A DNA stretch of 64,000 bases from the NCBI RefSeq assembly GCF_036324505.1, contig NC_086352.1:26754812-26818811 (forward strand), given 5' to 3'. Positions 1 to 13,100 of the stretch are shown here, in pieces. The position numbers and the translations under genes were made by a program. Numbering within the stretch: the stretch's first letter is position 1; every line of letters begins with the position of its first letter. The stretch is from Eleginops maclovinus (taxonomy: Eukaryota; Chordata; Actinopteri; Perciformes; Eleginopidae). A model generated the notes under the pieces. It searched no databases, was not told the DNA's origin, and was given only the letters and a program-made list of their open reading frames with translations.

Positions 1-744
1 AATGCTATTAATTCTCCACCAAATGAAATATAGAGCTCTAGGCAGTAAAGATGCTTAGGCTGCAATTCAAATTAATGAAAGCATGTTTCATTTATGCACT
101 CTGTCAGTAAACATCCATCCAATAGCTGGAGTGCATTATTATTCCACACGTCTCCATGCGTATTCAACCAGGGAAAGAGGAAGATAAAGCATTGCAGAAT
201 AAGAGCGTAAGCAGCGTAACACGAATATGGACATCACTCTGAATGCATGTACGCCGTCGGAAAAAAAGGAACCCGCATTGAGTCGTTCTGGGAAAGCTAA
301 ATATAAACACAACCTTCTCAGAGCCAATTAGAAATAAATGAAAGTGAGAAATAAGAAAAACTTATCTGACTCTTTCCCAAACTGTGTTTGATGGGCTTAT
401 TAAAGTGGCTGGTGCCGAGCCAGCCTCACGGCGTGACCTCCATCTCTGAAGAGTTAATGTATAAGGTGAGGGTTGCCAAGGTTTTCAGGCTCGTCACACC
501 TGAGCTCCACATTCATTACATGCATAATTGGAATTGGATTTGATTACATTTTCATTAGACATATAAAGCGTCTTTGGGGGATGCAGCCTTACCCAATGTA
601 GAATTTTGAAGAATATATGTAGCAACTGATGCATGAAATTAATGGGAACTTCCTTAGCCATCCGAACAGCAGCTTGAGCATATTGTCTATGAACACAACT
701 TGATAAAAAAAAAATCACTAAAGTGCAGATGAAAAATAAAGATT

Positions 745-1035
745 GAATGAGGCTGCGAGGTAATGCGCTCGTCTTTCGATCAGAAGCTTGTGGGTTTGAT
801 CCGGCCCTTGCAGTCAACATGTTGATATATCCTTGGGCAAGATGCTTAACCTAGAGTTGCTCCCATGATGGCCAATGTGAATGTGTTTAAATGTTAGCTT
901 ACTTGGGAAAATGGCACATTACCCAGTATGAATGAGGTGCGAATGGGTGAATGATGACTTGTAGTGTATGTAAAGTGCTTTGAGTGGTTGAAAGACCGGG
1001 TGAAGCGCCACATAAATGCATCCCATTTGACAAAC
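745..1035 (+). repeat. tRNA-derived SINE copy
   Basis: The left part is tRNA-like: GGTAATGCGCTCGTCTTTCG is followed by a B-box-like GGTTTGATCC at 793-802 (consensus GGTTCRANYCC). The body carries the phrase TCCTTGGGCAAGATGCTTAA, found in many fish SINEs. The 3' end (AAGCGCCACATAAATGCATC then CCATTTG) is the usual tail of this kind of element. No clear A-box or target duplication is visible, so it is an old copy. The exact family name was not determined. Confidence 0.7.
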
Positions 1036-2545
1036 ATTTGAATCTGAAACAGAATAATACTTTCACTTGCCTGATTATAATAATCAGCATTTTGCTTTGA
1101 AACTACTAATCAGAAAATGTCCCTCTCTATGATTTCAGCCCAATAGCTTTAACTTTTTCTTCTTTTTTAAATCTCAAAACTAATTAATTTCATAAATTAG
1201 TTTCACATTACATGTCCTTTAAATGGGGTGACCATATTTTCTTTTCGACAACATTTCAAGTGAAGTCGTCCGGGACTAAAAGTGAACTGATTTGGGCCGC
1301 ATATAGACATGATATGACAGTGCTGTAGCATTTTGAGGAGGGGAGGTAAGGAAGCTAACACATCCTGCCACATGTCTTCTTCCCCAGAGCTGCCTGGCTG
1401 CTTCCATAGAGGTGAGATCAAGTGGAACCACAATTACTGCAGCCTCCTATTGTTTACAGGGAGCTGTCCCCACAAAAGAACAGGCAGCTCTGCCAGGCAG
1501 GAGAGACAGAGAGAGATGAGGCTGAAAGTGTCCAATGCAAAAGGTGAAACATGACGTGTCGTGTAAAAGCTGCTATAGGTGACATTTTTTTCCTCTGAGG
1601 AAGGAGCTGCTCAGATTGTAATATTGAGAGGGGGTTTGCAGACTGTATTTTGCCTACAGCGATGTTAGGTATGTTTGTAGGTGGACAAATTCTTGAGTTG
1701 TCTGCTGTCCGTAGAGACACACAAACAGTACACAACTGGCCTGAAGCTAAAAGACTAAAAAGAAACTCAGTGAAAAACACAAACACTGGAGTCGGGATTG
1801 TCTCAGAACACATTTCTCCTACATTCCCCGTGTTGTAGTTCAGCTTCATTAGATCCGACTACGTCATGTGCACAATGTCACAAACATAAAAACAGTTAAA
1901 ACCTGCATTATGTGTTCACATCAAAAAAAAGAAGAGCTGTACTGCACAAACAAAAGATGTTTTGATGAAAGCACAATATAAAAAAATGAATGTAAGGTAG
2001 CAATTTGAATCACTGTTTACAGAAGCAAGTATGATTTCAGTATTTGTACATGACTTACATATTTAGGTAGTATTAAATGGAAACATTTAACTTATTGCCA
2101 CTATATGTATACAAAAGCGATAGTTACTTGGTACTTGATTACTTCATTGCTCAACTATAAATGTGCTGTTTAAACATTAGAAGTATAAAAGACAACACAA
2201 GAGGTGAAAAACGCTTAAAATAAAACAGGAAACACTGACAGATTGGGAAAGTGGTGTTCATAGCGCCAACAAAGACCCAATTGAAGAACTCAACAACATC
2301 AGCATCAGTGACATTTTTACTTTCAATAAAAAAGCGTATTAGGCAACATGGTCAGTTTCAAAAAGAACATTCCGTCATGAAACTAATCAAGCTAAAATGC
2401 AGAGCACCCTATACAACAACAACCTAAAACATGTGATGACCTAAAAAGCAGTCCAACACTCAAGCAGAGAAACATAAAATCAAACTGTGTGTCCAAATCC
2501 ATCTCAAGGTTACAAACACAAGGAAACAATAGTCCAATTTATTTG

Positions 2546-3022
2546 AAAGGTCCCCCTATTATACACTTTTCAGCAATATATTATAGGTCTCAGATATATA
2601 CGAAACATGTCTCTGAAGTGTTTGGCTCGAAATACCAAACAGATCATGCATTGTAGCGTGCCTTATTCCTCTCCGTTTCAGCCCTGTTCCAAAAGTGCTG
2701 ATCCTGGGTCTGTAGCTTTAAATGCTAATGAGATGCTGCTGGCCACGCCCCTCTGAGAAGTGATTGGTTTGAAAGAAAACAATAAAGCTCTAGGAGGAGA
2801 TTCAGGGGATAAGATGTGCAGGCCCAGAAACAACATTGTGACATCACAATGTGGCCACAATCAGATCAGCTAATTTTCAGACAGGTTCTTATATAAATGG
2901 AATAGGACTTAAAGAGAGAGAATGTTTTTTCATGAAACTTTTCGAATCTGTTAACACAGAGAAGACACATATTTATGTATAAAAGACATGAAAAAGGGGG
3001 TTTTGCATAACAGCTGACCTTG
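2546..3022. mobile_element. probable non-autonomous DNA transposon (MITE)
   Basis: The left end AAAGGTCCCCCTATTATACA and the inverted right end (the complement of TGCATAACAGCTGACCTT) share AAGGTC...TTAT.CA, consistent with decayed terminal inverted repeats of about 20 bp around 477 bp of non-coding DNA. The interior (GAAACATGTCTCTGAAGTGT, CATGAAAAAGGGGGTTTTGC) resembles a common fish interspersed repeat that starts AGGTCCCC(T)ATTATG. The target duplication and superfamily could not be resolved. Confidence 0.55.
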
Positions 3023-6000
3023 AATTATGGCAGACAAACCCAATACACTGCGTTTGTGGGTGTAACAGGGTTAAAATAGGAACATGAAACTGCAGTATAT
3101 GCCTGCAGGCTTTGTCTAAGATACCATTATTTACCCTCTCCTATATAAAGCATTATATCTGTCAGGAAAATCAATAGCTGTCACATTTCTATAACCACAG
3201 GTAGGGGTGGGGGGTGTGACCTAGAATTTATATCACAGTGTTTTTTTTCATTTTTTGTGGTGATTTTATAACAACTTATTACACAATTTAAGTAAATAAT
3301 TACCTTTCATTACTATCTTTTTTTTTATTATATTGGCAATGGTAGGATGCGTATCATGGGGGGAGAAAAACAACGAGCAGGATGTGGCTCAAAATAGGAA
3401 TAAAAGTAAGGTGACTTACAAGTGCTTTTAGAGGATAACCTGCCTTGTGTATTATTTAGTTAAAGTAATCTGATTAATTCTCAGCCATGTTGTTGTTTTA
3501 GCTGTGAATTAACTGCTTTGCTGAGCAACCAGCAGCTAAGCAATAAAGAATATCTGAGGGGCTTTTATTTTAGATGTTATTTTTTCTAATTTTCAGTGTT
3601 GTTTTATAATAAATTAAAAAAACTTTCAAATGAAGGGGCCACATTATTGTTTAAACTGATATACCAAAACTAGCCACACATTACACTGCTTATAACATTT
3701 TTGAAGGGACCAAAAGCTAAAATAAACTTTAACATTTTGATAGGGAATTATCAATTATTCAGAGGGAAAACAACCTTTTCTTTGAGATAATACCAGGACA
3801 CTTTGACCCTGCCAGGGCCAGGACTTGCAGCATCGTGTAGTAATGTTGATTATACTTTTAGGAGTGTTTGAGTATCAGGGACAGGGGAGAGAACTCAAGA
3901 GTTGGTTTGGACCTAGGCTGTGTGACTACGGTGTTTCAGCACGTTTTGGTAATTCTCCGGCTGTAACTTCCAAAGAATCTTTCCTTACCCAGAAGTAGAA
4001 TAACTTTGGAACACTTAACATAGCAGATGATGTTGGACCAATATTGGGCATAAGACATATGGACCTGAGTACGGTGCTCAGGTGAAATATATTGCTGTTC
4101 CACCCATCCCTATGCAAAGGACACTGAATGTAAGTTATGGGATAATCGACAAATATCAACTCAGAGCAGCCATAGAAGGTCATTTGGCCGCGAGGTGATG
4201 TAGCAGAACAAAGTGACATGAATGCACTTCTATTCTGATTACTGATGAAAGCTCACACCAAAGCTCATCTCCTGGCTAATTGCTTTATAGAACGAGATTC
4301 AAGAACCGTGTGTCTGTGGGTCCTGCGTAATGCAGTGACAACAATGTCATTACCAGAAACCTTCCCCCGATCCAGACACAATGAAGAATAACAATACAGA
4401 TTCCAGCCCAACGCACCAATTACAGAAGCTAATGTGCAATCGTGTTAGGGTTGTGAAATATGAGCAGCCGCCTGCCTTCGCGGCAAATGCTAACCCTGTA
4501 TTACATTCATGCAAAGGATCCAAAAATCCTTGAGAAGAAGCTGAAAGGGAAGCAGGGAGAGAGGATTTATCTCTCCCAGCAGATGTAGAGCAGGCTCCGA
4601 GGGCTCCCAGTCGGCAGCAAGGACAGTTTACAAGCTGCAAAATAGATTGATTGTCCATGGATCCCTGTCCCTGCCAGGCTGCCAACTCTGAGCTAATTAA
4701 AGAACACTTCTCCGGAGAAACACTGAGCAGCAACCAAGCACAGCCTATTCACTCTTGAGAAAACATGTTGCTTTAAACCCCCTTCCCAGTTAAAACAATG
4801 TGAAGCAGAACAGGTGTCACTGTAATGTTGAAAAATAGCTTTAATGCAGACAAGACATTAAAATACCAAATAGCTGCAATAACATGTTCTTGTTCCACCA
4901 CATGTTGATTCTCCCAACCTCCGTTTGCAGTCATTTGACTACATATTTAGACTTCTTATAACTAAAGAGGCACTGTCACAGTTGTAGAGTCCTGTGGAAG
5001 GCAGTTGGTGAAAGTCTATGTTATTTTGACAGATTTAGGAGTCAGCATGAAAATGGCATGCAGTCATTTAGGCATAGAACTGACAAAGAGATGAGGCAAC
5101 CATACAAATAAGTTTGACTTTCTAAGGTGGAAAGTAAGAATATCCAATCAAATACTCAAGATTTATGTACAATTGTGAGTAACTTTGTTTGAGTTGGCCA
5201 TAACTGTGACTGTAAAATGTGATGAAGCAGACTTTCATTCCCTCTTTGTTCCATGACTAAAGGATAGCAGCTCTGTAATGCTATACTACTTAGCCACAGT
5301 GGTGCTTTGAGCTACATGCTATAACAAACAATTACTGAATCCAAATGTGCACCCTTGTGGACTAATCTCTCCTCGTGTCTGCATGGGGGGAAACGTGCTA
5401 CTAGGCAGAACTTGCTTTAAGTGATGTTATAGATATGACCCTTTTAATCTAATATTTTTCTGAACGTTTTTTAGAGGGTATATTTTTAGAGGCATATGCA
5501 GGACTTTAACAATTTCGCCTCTGGATAAATAACGTTTTTTTATCCCCTCTCACAAGTTCATGATCTGCAGCTTCACATAGTAACTCAACTAATTCTACTG
5601 CAGAGTTTCCTTTAAAATGAGCTGCCAAACACAATATTATATTCACATTAAACACTCAACTCAGGTTCCCCAAACCCCATACATGGAAAAAAAAAAAAAA
5701 ACCTTCATGAGTTTCTTCATTAACTATCTCCATATGTTAAACTTAAGTCATAAATACAAGAACAAAGATGAGTTTGCAGAAACTGTCATTAGTTTTTGTG
5801 GGTATTTGGTGATAAACTAAAGCACTGGATAGATTGAAATGTCAACGTGGTGATGACAGATCTTCAGGGGAACATCGATGTCTGCAACACATTTAATTGT
5901 AATTCATCCAAAAGTTACTGATGCTGGTTACTGTCCCTTGATCCCTGATAATGTGGCTTAAATAACTTGCAAAACAACCTGGGATTGAAGAAGAGCTTGG

Positions 6001-6520
6001 AGTTCATCAACCTGTAAATATACTCATAGAGACAAGAAGAAACCTTCCAGCTCATTAGCTACCAGAGCCTCTTAACAGGCTACAAAGCCATCACACACAT
6101 CCAACTAAATTGTCCTTATTTCAACTCAGCATATGACTTTTTATATGTTATGCAGAAATATCGCACAAACTAGCAATCAGTGCTCAATGTTTCCCTCTCA
6201 GTCACAACTGTCAACCAACACTTGCCCAAACCGGGGTGAAAACACCATTATAACTTTGCAGAGATGCATGATCCCATGGGACTCTTCAGGCATTTTCAAA
6301 GCTGATTTCACAGAGTTGCAGAAAGTAGGCTATTACACAACATCCCATTTTGTTCACATTTTTAAAACATCAGCAGTTCAGGTCAATTTAGGTCAAAATA
6401 GTTCACTGTGTACTGATATTTGCTAACAGTCGAAAAAGCACTAAGTACGTATTATTTCCTTGCATCACAGAGGTAATACAAATAAGGTCTGATGATTCAG
6501 CATTGTGTGTGAAGACGTAC

Positions 6521-6646
6521 CGGTGCAGGAGTATTCGTCCACTCTGATGAAGCCGGGCAGACAGTCACAGCGATGGCTGCCAGGCAGGTTGACACAAACC
6601 GTGTTGGACTGGCAGTAATGCATCTGGGTCGCACACTCATCAATAT
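6521..6646 (-). CDS. nell1: nell1 internal exon: calcium-binding EGF repeat 2
   Basis: This 126-nt, phase 1-1 exon encodes one calcium-binding EGF domain. It is preceded on the minus strand by TTTGTCCGCAG and followed by a GTACGT donor at 6520-6515. The peptide starts with the Ca-binding signature DIDEC and continues ATQMHYCQSNTVCVNLPGSH to ...DEYSCT, giving six cysteines (DEC, HYC, TVC, HRC, DC, YSC). DIDECA.xMHYCxxNTVCVNLPG and GxIRVDxxSCT are the pattern I recall for NELL1 EGF2. The final split codon (ACC G|) fits a following exon beginning with the EHDEC repeat. The asparagine of the beta-hydroxylation motif is present, but the aromatic residue expected two positions before the fourth cysteine is His (CAT). 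The upstream partner exon is 56.5 kb away at 63116-63244. The next exon of the gene should lie below position 1; none is visible in 1-6520. Confidence 0.9.
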
Positions 6647-6873
6647 CTGCGGACAAACAGAGAACAAACAGTGGATTATTAACTCCCTCTAAAGACACCC
6701 ACTCAGGACGATGAACACGGTGAGCCTTTGGATGGAGTGCACTGAACTGCTTCAACACTGATGCTCCAATCTGATTCAGTTATTTATACTTTACTTTTAT
6801 TTATAATTTGGATACTTTCTTATCCAAAACTCAAATCATACAACTTTTTCAATGGAGAGTTTGTAAGGTGTGT

Positions 6874-6934
<61 letters not shown>
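6874..6934. repeat. (ATC)n trinucleotide microsatellite
   Basis: This is an uninterrupted run of about 20 ATC units, 61 bp, ending at CAGTAACAGGG. It lies 228 bp upstream (gene sense) of the nell1 EGF2 exon, within the intron. Confidence 0.97.
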
Positions 6935-6989
6935 GTAACAGGGTTTTTTTATAGAAAAATATAGCATGAGGGCAATAGATGAGAGCAAG

Positions 6990-7015
6990 TGACGTCCCGT
7001 AAAAATGACGTCCCG
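6990..7015. promoter_or_regulatory. pair of CRE-like TGACGTCCCG repeats
   Basis: TGACGTCCCG occurs at 6990-6999 and again at 7006-7015, 16 bp apart, followed by CCCAC. Each contains the TGACGT core of a CREB/ATF site. Whether it binds anything in this intron is unknown; two copies of a CpG-containing decamer so close together in CpG-poor DNA is the only evidence. Confidence 0.3.
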
Positions 7016-9306
7016 CCCACTTTCCAGCGAAAATAATGCATTAGAACGAAGTGGAAAATAATAGTTTCTTCATGTCTTAAAGCTGCTGAGTCACGTGTTG
7101 CATCTACAACAACAAATACATCTGAGTTACTGTTTCTTTACTTCGTCTACAGAAACAGAAATGATAGAATTGAGAAATCACAGTTTAAATCTAGGCGTGC
7201 TGCCTGTCACTCGTACACCGGCAGACCAACTGGACATACATCCCCTATTCATCAGAGCTCTGTTAAAAACAAAGCCGTAGATGCCGTCTGACGGTGTATT
7301 TGACACCATTTTCATATTTTTGGAGTATTTATACCATTTTGACGATCTGAAATACGGTTTTCTGGCATCACTTTCACATTTTACAGGGAAAAGCTGCATT
7401 TTCGTATGAGGACACACGCTGAAAATAAGAGGGTGCAGCGCACCGGTTACCTGGTTTAGACAAAACCCTGATCAGCATCATCATCACTAGCAGCAATATA
7501 CAGTAGTTTTTCATCTGTTCATTTGTTCATACCTCCTTTTTATAATTATCTGAACCCGACAACCACTTTAACAAAGGGACATTGGCCAATCAGAAGCCAT
7601 ATTTTTTATAGGCTACAACTGTCATAAACTCTATTTTGATGTATATGTTGCATGGGTTTGAAAGACACCTAGCTGCCGTATTAGGGTTTGTCATATGGCA
7701 TACATTCTTACTTCTGAAAAGGACTGTTGACAGCAGGAAAAAAACAAAAGAACAAGAAGGAATGGTAGTAAGGAGACATGATAAATAAAATGGGAATATG
7801 AGGCGACACTATAACAAAGTAAAGGAATAAATGGAAAGGGTTGGAAAATAAACGATAAGTAAATTGGAGAGATGATGAGATAAGGACCTATAAACTGAAG
7901 AGGACAGAGGACAGCAGGGAGAGCAGCATTGTTCCTGACATCCATAATGTTCAGCTAATATGATACATTAAAGCCTCTCTTCATTCACAGACTCTCTCCC
8001 TCTCTTCCTAATGTAGCTTGAAAGACACCACCCTACGAGCATTGAAACACAGAGCTCAGGGAGGCATTAGCTGAGCTGGATGACTGCTGATGAAATGGGA
8101 TCAGAAACACACAAGGGAGGTGTTATGAAGAAGGGCCTGAATTTGTGAGTGTGCATGCATGTGTGTGTACTGTACAGAGTTTGTATGCGGATGTGAGCAG
8201 CAGAGAGCTGGTTTCCTGAGGCTAACAGGCCTTTCCACCACTTAAGGGACTCCATATGCTACACTTAAGGGAAGGAGAGAGTGAGGAGTATTTCCATATC
8301 CTCTCCTTGGATAAATACATTTCAGCTTTGAGGTTCAGCTCACACTTTCACCTTACAACAGAATGAATTTGTATGAAGTGTATAATTGACTTACATGCAA
8401 CACCCAGAGGGTTTTTTTCCTCTGCAAATTTCATCCTTGGAGAGAGTACAGTAGGAGTGTTGAATTGCACAATCAAAGAGAGACCGATCATGTATTCAGG
8501 ACTACATCAAAAACATGGAACTTAGCTGAGTGCTTTGAGGCTGCAAAACACTACCTGAATCCAATTTACATCTTGTCCTGAAGTGCTAGGCTATTCATTT
8601 GATTATCCTTTATTGGCAAAATGCGCCAAGGTGTTGTTCAAGCCAGATGGCGGCTAGCCTGCGATGTTACAGAGACGCGTCCTCAATAATTTAAAGTGGA
8701 GAGCTGGCGGCTTTGTCAGATTTCATTAAAAGTGGGAAATGCATCTACTGTCATGCCTGATGCATGATGAGGCTTTCTGATCTATTTCCATGGTCCTGTA
8801 TCCTGACAACTGTGTATGTGTGTGCGTGTGTCCTCTGCAGCCTCCTCTGGGAATGTAGTAACAGGTGAGGTCTGCTGACAGAACTGGATCTGTCATTTCA
8901 TACAGGGGGGAATTCATTTTCCTGGATTTGCCAGTGTGTCTATCTCTGTCCCCCCCTAGTCCTCGCTCTACCCTCAGTCCCAGACCTCCTCCCCCCATTC
9001 CCACACCTCCTCCGTCTGAGCTCAGTTTCTTCATCTGTCTGCTGCTTTATTCATGCTGTGATGTAGGTCAGGGCTGGGGAGAGGGACAGCTAAAAATAAG
9101 ACAGGATAGGACTCTGTGTGCATGCATGTACCAGTGTGTGTCTGCGTGTGCCTACGGCAGTTAATCCATGTGTGTGGATGTGGACAGTATATGCTTATTC
9201 CGTTAATGTACAAAGTAATGTTAATGGCTTCAAGCATACAGAAACGTTGTGTCTCTGCTAAATAAAACACCTCTGTGTATTCTCACCATCAAACACACAA
9301 GCTGTA
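7016..9306. other. intron stretch, no gene seen
   Basis: This is unique-looking intron DNA. About 7180-7450 is richer in CpG than its surroundings, but no open frame, splice-bounded exon or known repeat could be assigned to it. At 8930-9020 the plus strand is C/T-rich. Nothing else was recognised. Confidence 0.5.
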
Positions 9307-9318
9307 GTGTGTGTTTGT

Positions 9319-9413
<95 letters not shown>
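9307..9413. repeat. (TG)n microsatellite
   Basis: This is about 107 bp of TG repeats with a few early interruptions (TTTG, TATG), then pure to GTGGCC. Confidence 0.98.
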
Positions 9414-9414
<1 letters not shown>

Positions 9415-10107
9415 CCACTGCAGTTGATCACTCTTTGATCAGTTTATTTTTTGCTCTGTTTGAAGCTCACTGAAAAAAGCTGCTGCCTCAAAATAATAGA
9501 AATATATCATGCAGTGTTGTGTTTCTTTATTTGAACACATGAAATGCACAAATAACTTTATATGTAATAAATCAAATATATCTTAATTAGCAAAATAGAT
9601 TGAATATATGTGCCCTTTTTCCTGTGTGACTGACCTATGTTTTGGCAAAGTTGACCTATTGGCTCATGTTGTGTTAAAGAGTAGTCTTTGTGTATAATGC
9701 GTAGAGTAGTTTGTAATGCATTGTCCTTATGAGCTGAGTTCTTTAGAATAAGAAGAGCAGCATTATGAATGAGCCTCGAGATTATGCAAAAAGTGTGTGT
9801 GTGTGTTAACATTAACTCATTTTAATAAATCTATTTGAAAGTGTTTATACGCCTTGGTACTGGAACAAAGCTGCTAAAACTCTTGATGGTCCTCTGTAAC
9901 TGAACGATGTAGCCCGAACACAAATCAGCACTATCAAATATTTCATGTGAACAATTTAACAGAAAATAGACTCCTGCTGAAGCATTTATTTAAAAAAAAA
10001 AATGACTCAGCTAGAGCTGCTTCCAACCAAATGTCAACAATCCTCCTGATACATATCTCATCACTCTCTGCTTTGCACACATAAACCAACACAGACACAC
10101 TTACACA

Positions 10108-10137
10108 CAACACACACACACACACACACACACACAG
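10108..10137. repeat. short (CA)n microsatellite
   Basis: This is a pure CA run of about 28 bp within a CA-rich stretch that begins near 10075. Confidence 0.95.
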
Positions 10138-13100
10138 CAATCATCATCCCCATCCTTTTAGACCGCTCTCTCACTCATTCGGTCTCTATTTTCATGAACC
10201 CAGAAGTTAATCTCACCAAGCAATTACACACTATGATAATTGAGGCTGGCACAGAGCATTGCTTTTGAAAGGGAGATGGGATGTTTTATTTATTTTCTTT
10301 AATGCATTTGGTGTAAACAGCTTATCAGCTTTTATTTTCTCATTTGACTTCACTGAAACACAATTGTGACACAAATTATAACATTTAAATGCAAGTCGGC
10401 ATGATATCAAAAAGTATGAGATAGCATTATTTAACAGCAGAACAACATATAGCTAACAGTGAGTAATCTCCATGGTGGGGAAGTTTTGACTTAAACACTT
10501 TTGTCAATTTATGTTTAGAAGTGTCTGGGTTATTTTTTTTCAGTAACCCATATTGAGCTTAATTCATTAATAAAATCACTGCAACTAATCCAAATAATGG
10601 CCCTAACTTCAATAGCTTGGTGTCTTATGACACATCCAAAAATGCCTAGGGTTTTGTTCAGAGTTGGACCTCTGTATTGGAGACCCAGTGTTGAGAGTTA
10701 GCCATTACGATCAGTGAAACATTCCAATGTTGCTAATGCCTTGTTGTCTGTTTGCAGTAGTTGTAGCTTGTTTTGTGGTTGTTTGAAGAAACTTGTACTG
10801 ATAATGACTTAATAGAAATAATTTTACAAATAATGCAACTAATAATCTTCTGATCCTTACTTTACTCCTTTCTTTTCTGACTTTCTTAAAGCATCATCAA
10901 ACAAACACGGATTACTATACCTTCGGCCTAAAGCAGAAAAAGTGATGCTATTCTTATGACACCAACCAAAACATACCAATATGTATTTCCTAAGAGAAAT
11001 CTCTGGACCAAATAAACCCAATTTCAAAAACATCAGGGTTTGAAGGTTCTTTAAATGAATATATATGTTGTGATATATTGATAAAATAAGATGTACCTTT
11101 AATAATCCCTGTGGGGAAATTCAGTAGTTAGTAGATTCACTAGATTGCCTGTTGACTTGGGAGTATATATGAGCACATCTTCAGGATTGTATTGTCTATT
11201 GTTCTGGTTTCAGACTCTTCAGTTCTGGTTTATTTTCATACTTTCTGGGTAAAGCTATTTCTCCTTGTGTGTGTCAGGTAATTGACAGACAATAAAGTGT
11301 AATGTAAGGCAGTTCTCCCTCAGTACAGTGAAATGAGAATAAAAGAATAAGCTTCTTCTCATCCCAGTGATGCACTTTTATCCCTGTATGATGTTTTTCA
11401 TCCTGTCTAAAAATGAACAAAAATGTCCCCCCTCTGAAGGAGGAAATTGATCACAACCAACAATTACATACCATGATATTCAAGTGTTATACAAAACATT
11501 GCTTTCCACAACTTTGATTTGGGAAGGAGTAATGTGAGCCGAGGATATCTCCCACTATGCTCCATTCTTCCTGCGACAGTGGGAACTTTAGACTACTGGC
11601 ACAGACTTCAAAAGAACTGCCGTATTATCCTTTAATATGGACTGAGCCCTGGAGGGGACCAAATGACTTTCATGACGGGGGTTTCGTTTCCACAATGAGG
11701 GCACACAGAGGCCTCAAATGGCTGATCTCAAAGATTCAACTCTCTTATCTTTCCATGCCATAAACAAATAAAACAGAACGACAACAAAAAATCAACATGC
11801 AGCGCAGGATGCTGTTTCTCCCTTCTTGGAACCAGGGGACAAAACAGAACTACTGGTGCATTTAATTACAGAGCAGCAGCTCTTATCACCTTCCTTGTTG
11901 TAAAAGGCACATGCAGAGCAGGAAGTGGATTAGAGCATGCTCAGGAACATGCTGTTTGCGTTGTCTGTGACGAAACAGCTCTCAGGTAGGAAAATGATTG
12001 TGTGTTATCCAGAGAAGTAAGCAGCAAGGTGTTCTGTTTCTACCTGTAACTTTAAAACTCCGACAAGGAGCTGCCATTCACAGAGCTGCACACTGACAGA
12101 CTCTCAGACAGACACTGTGAAGACTGAAACTGTGACAGAGTCCTTCTGACAGACAGAGCGGAACAGTTTACCTAGATGACAGGAGCTACTGTATGTGTGT
12201 GTGAGAGCCGGCTGTTCACACAGTTATATTTACTGCAAAGCTTAGAAATGTACTCCAGGGTGCCCACTAACTGAAATAAATCCATATATCAGGCAGAATG
12301 AGGTGGTGCAGTGTGCACCTGTTGCTTACAGTTTAACGGTTTACTGCACAGCGGAGGTCTCATTTTAACATGTATCCTAAACTGAATTTTGCTGTGTCGA
12401 ACAAGAGAGATGTTTATCACAGAAAACAGACACAATCCATTTGGGAAGACTGGTGTTTTACAAAAAAACATAATCAGCACAGAGATTGAATCTGTGCAGC
12501 ATCAAAAACACCTCATCATGACAGTGTTGCAAATACACATATGGACACATAGCCATATTTTGGGAGTTTGGAAGTTCTATTTTGTTGTGTTGTTGAGTCA
12601 TAATTTGGAAACAACATGGATGTTACAAAGAATATGCAGGGGTTCCTAAGAACTAAATTGATCAGCGACACCTACTGTAGGCCCACAGATCAGGGACATG
12701 TTTTTGTGTCAATGTATTTTTCAGATGTTTTTTAAATTTTGTGATATGGGTTGCATACAACTTTAAAGACTAAATCAGTGCATAAGTTGTGTGTTTAGCG
12801 CTTGCAAGTTTGTTTGAAATACAAAGAGCGCAAGAGAAAAAGCAAGAAAGTGTGTGTTTGTGTCGTCAGCATGAAGTTAGCGGCAATGGCATGGATGTGA
12901 AAGAAACAGTTCAGTTTGATTTGTTTGAACACAGAGCTGATTGTTGCAGTTAGCAGTAAAGACATGAGTAGGAGGATTATGGACGAGTTGTTTAGATTAC
13001 TTACAGCTCTGCTCATGTTAGTGCACACCTGGTGCACAGCAGCTGTGGTTGTAGGTTGTGAAAATGATTTCATTGTACAAATATGTTCTATTCTGTGAGA

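Larger units (their letters stand above)
1..6520 (-). other. nell1: nell1 intron downstream of EGF2 exon (partial)
   Basis: This is intron sequence on the gene's 3' side that runs off the window. It holds a tRNA-derived SINE (745-1035), a probable MITE (2546-3022) and a pure A run near 5687-5701. The remainder (1-744, 1036-2545, 3023-6520) is AT-rich with only short chance reading frames. I see no exon, RNA gene or other recognisable element there. Confidence 0.7.

Noticed and set aside
793..802. Possible functional tRNA gene
   Set aside because: Only a B-box-like motif is present, the A-box and acceptor stem are not intact, and the downstream body matches a SINE.
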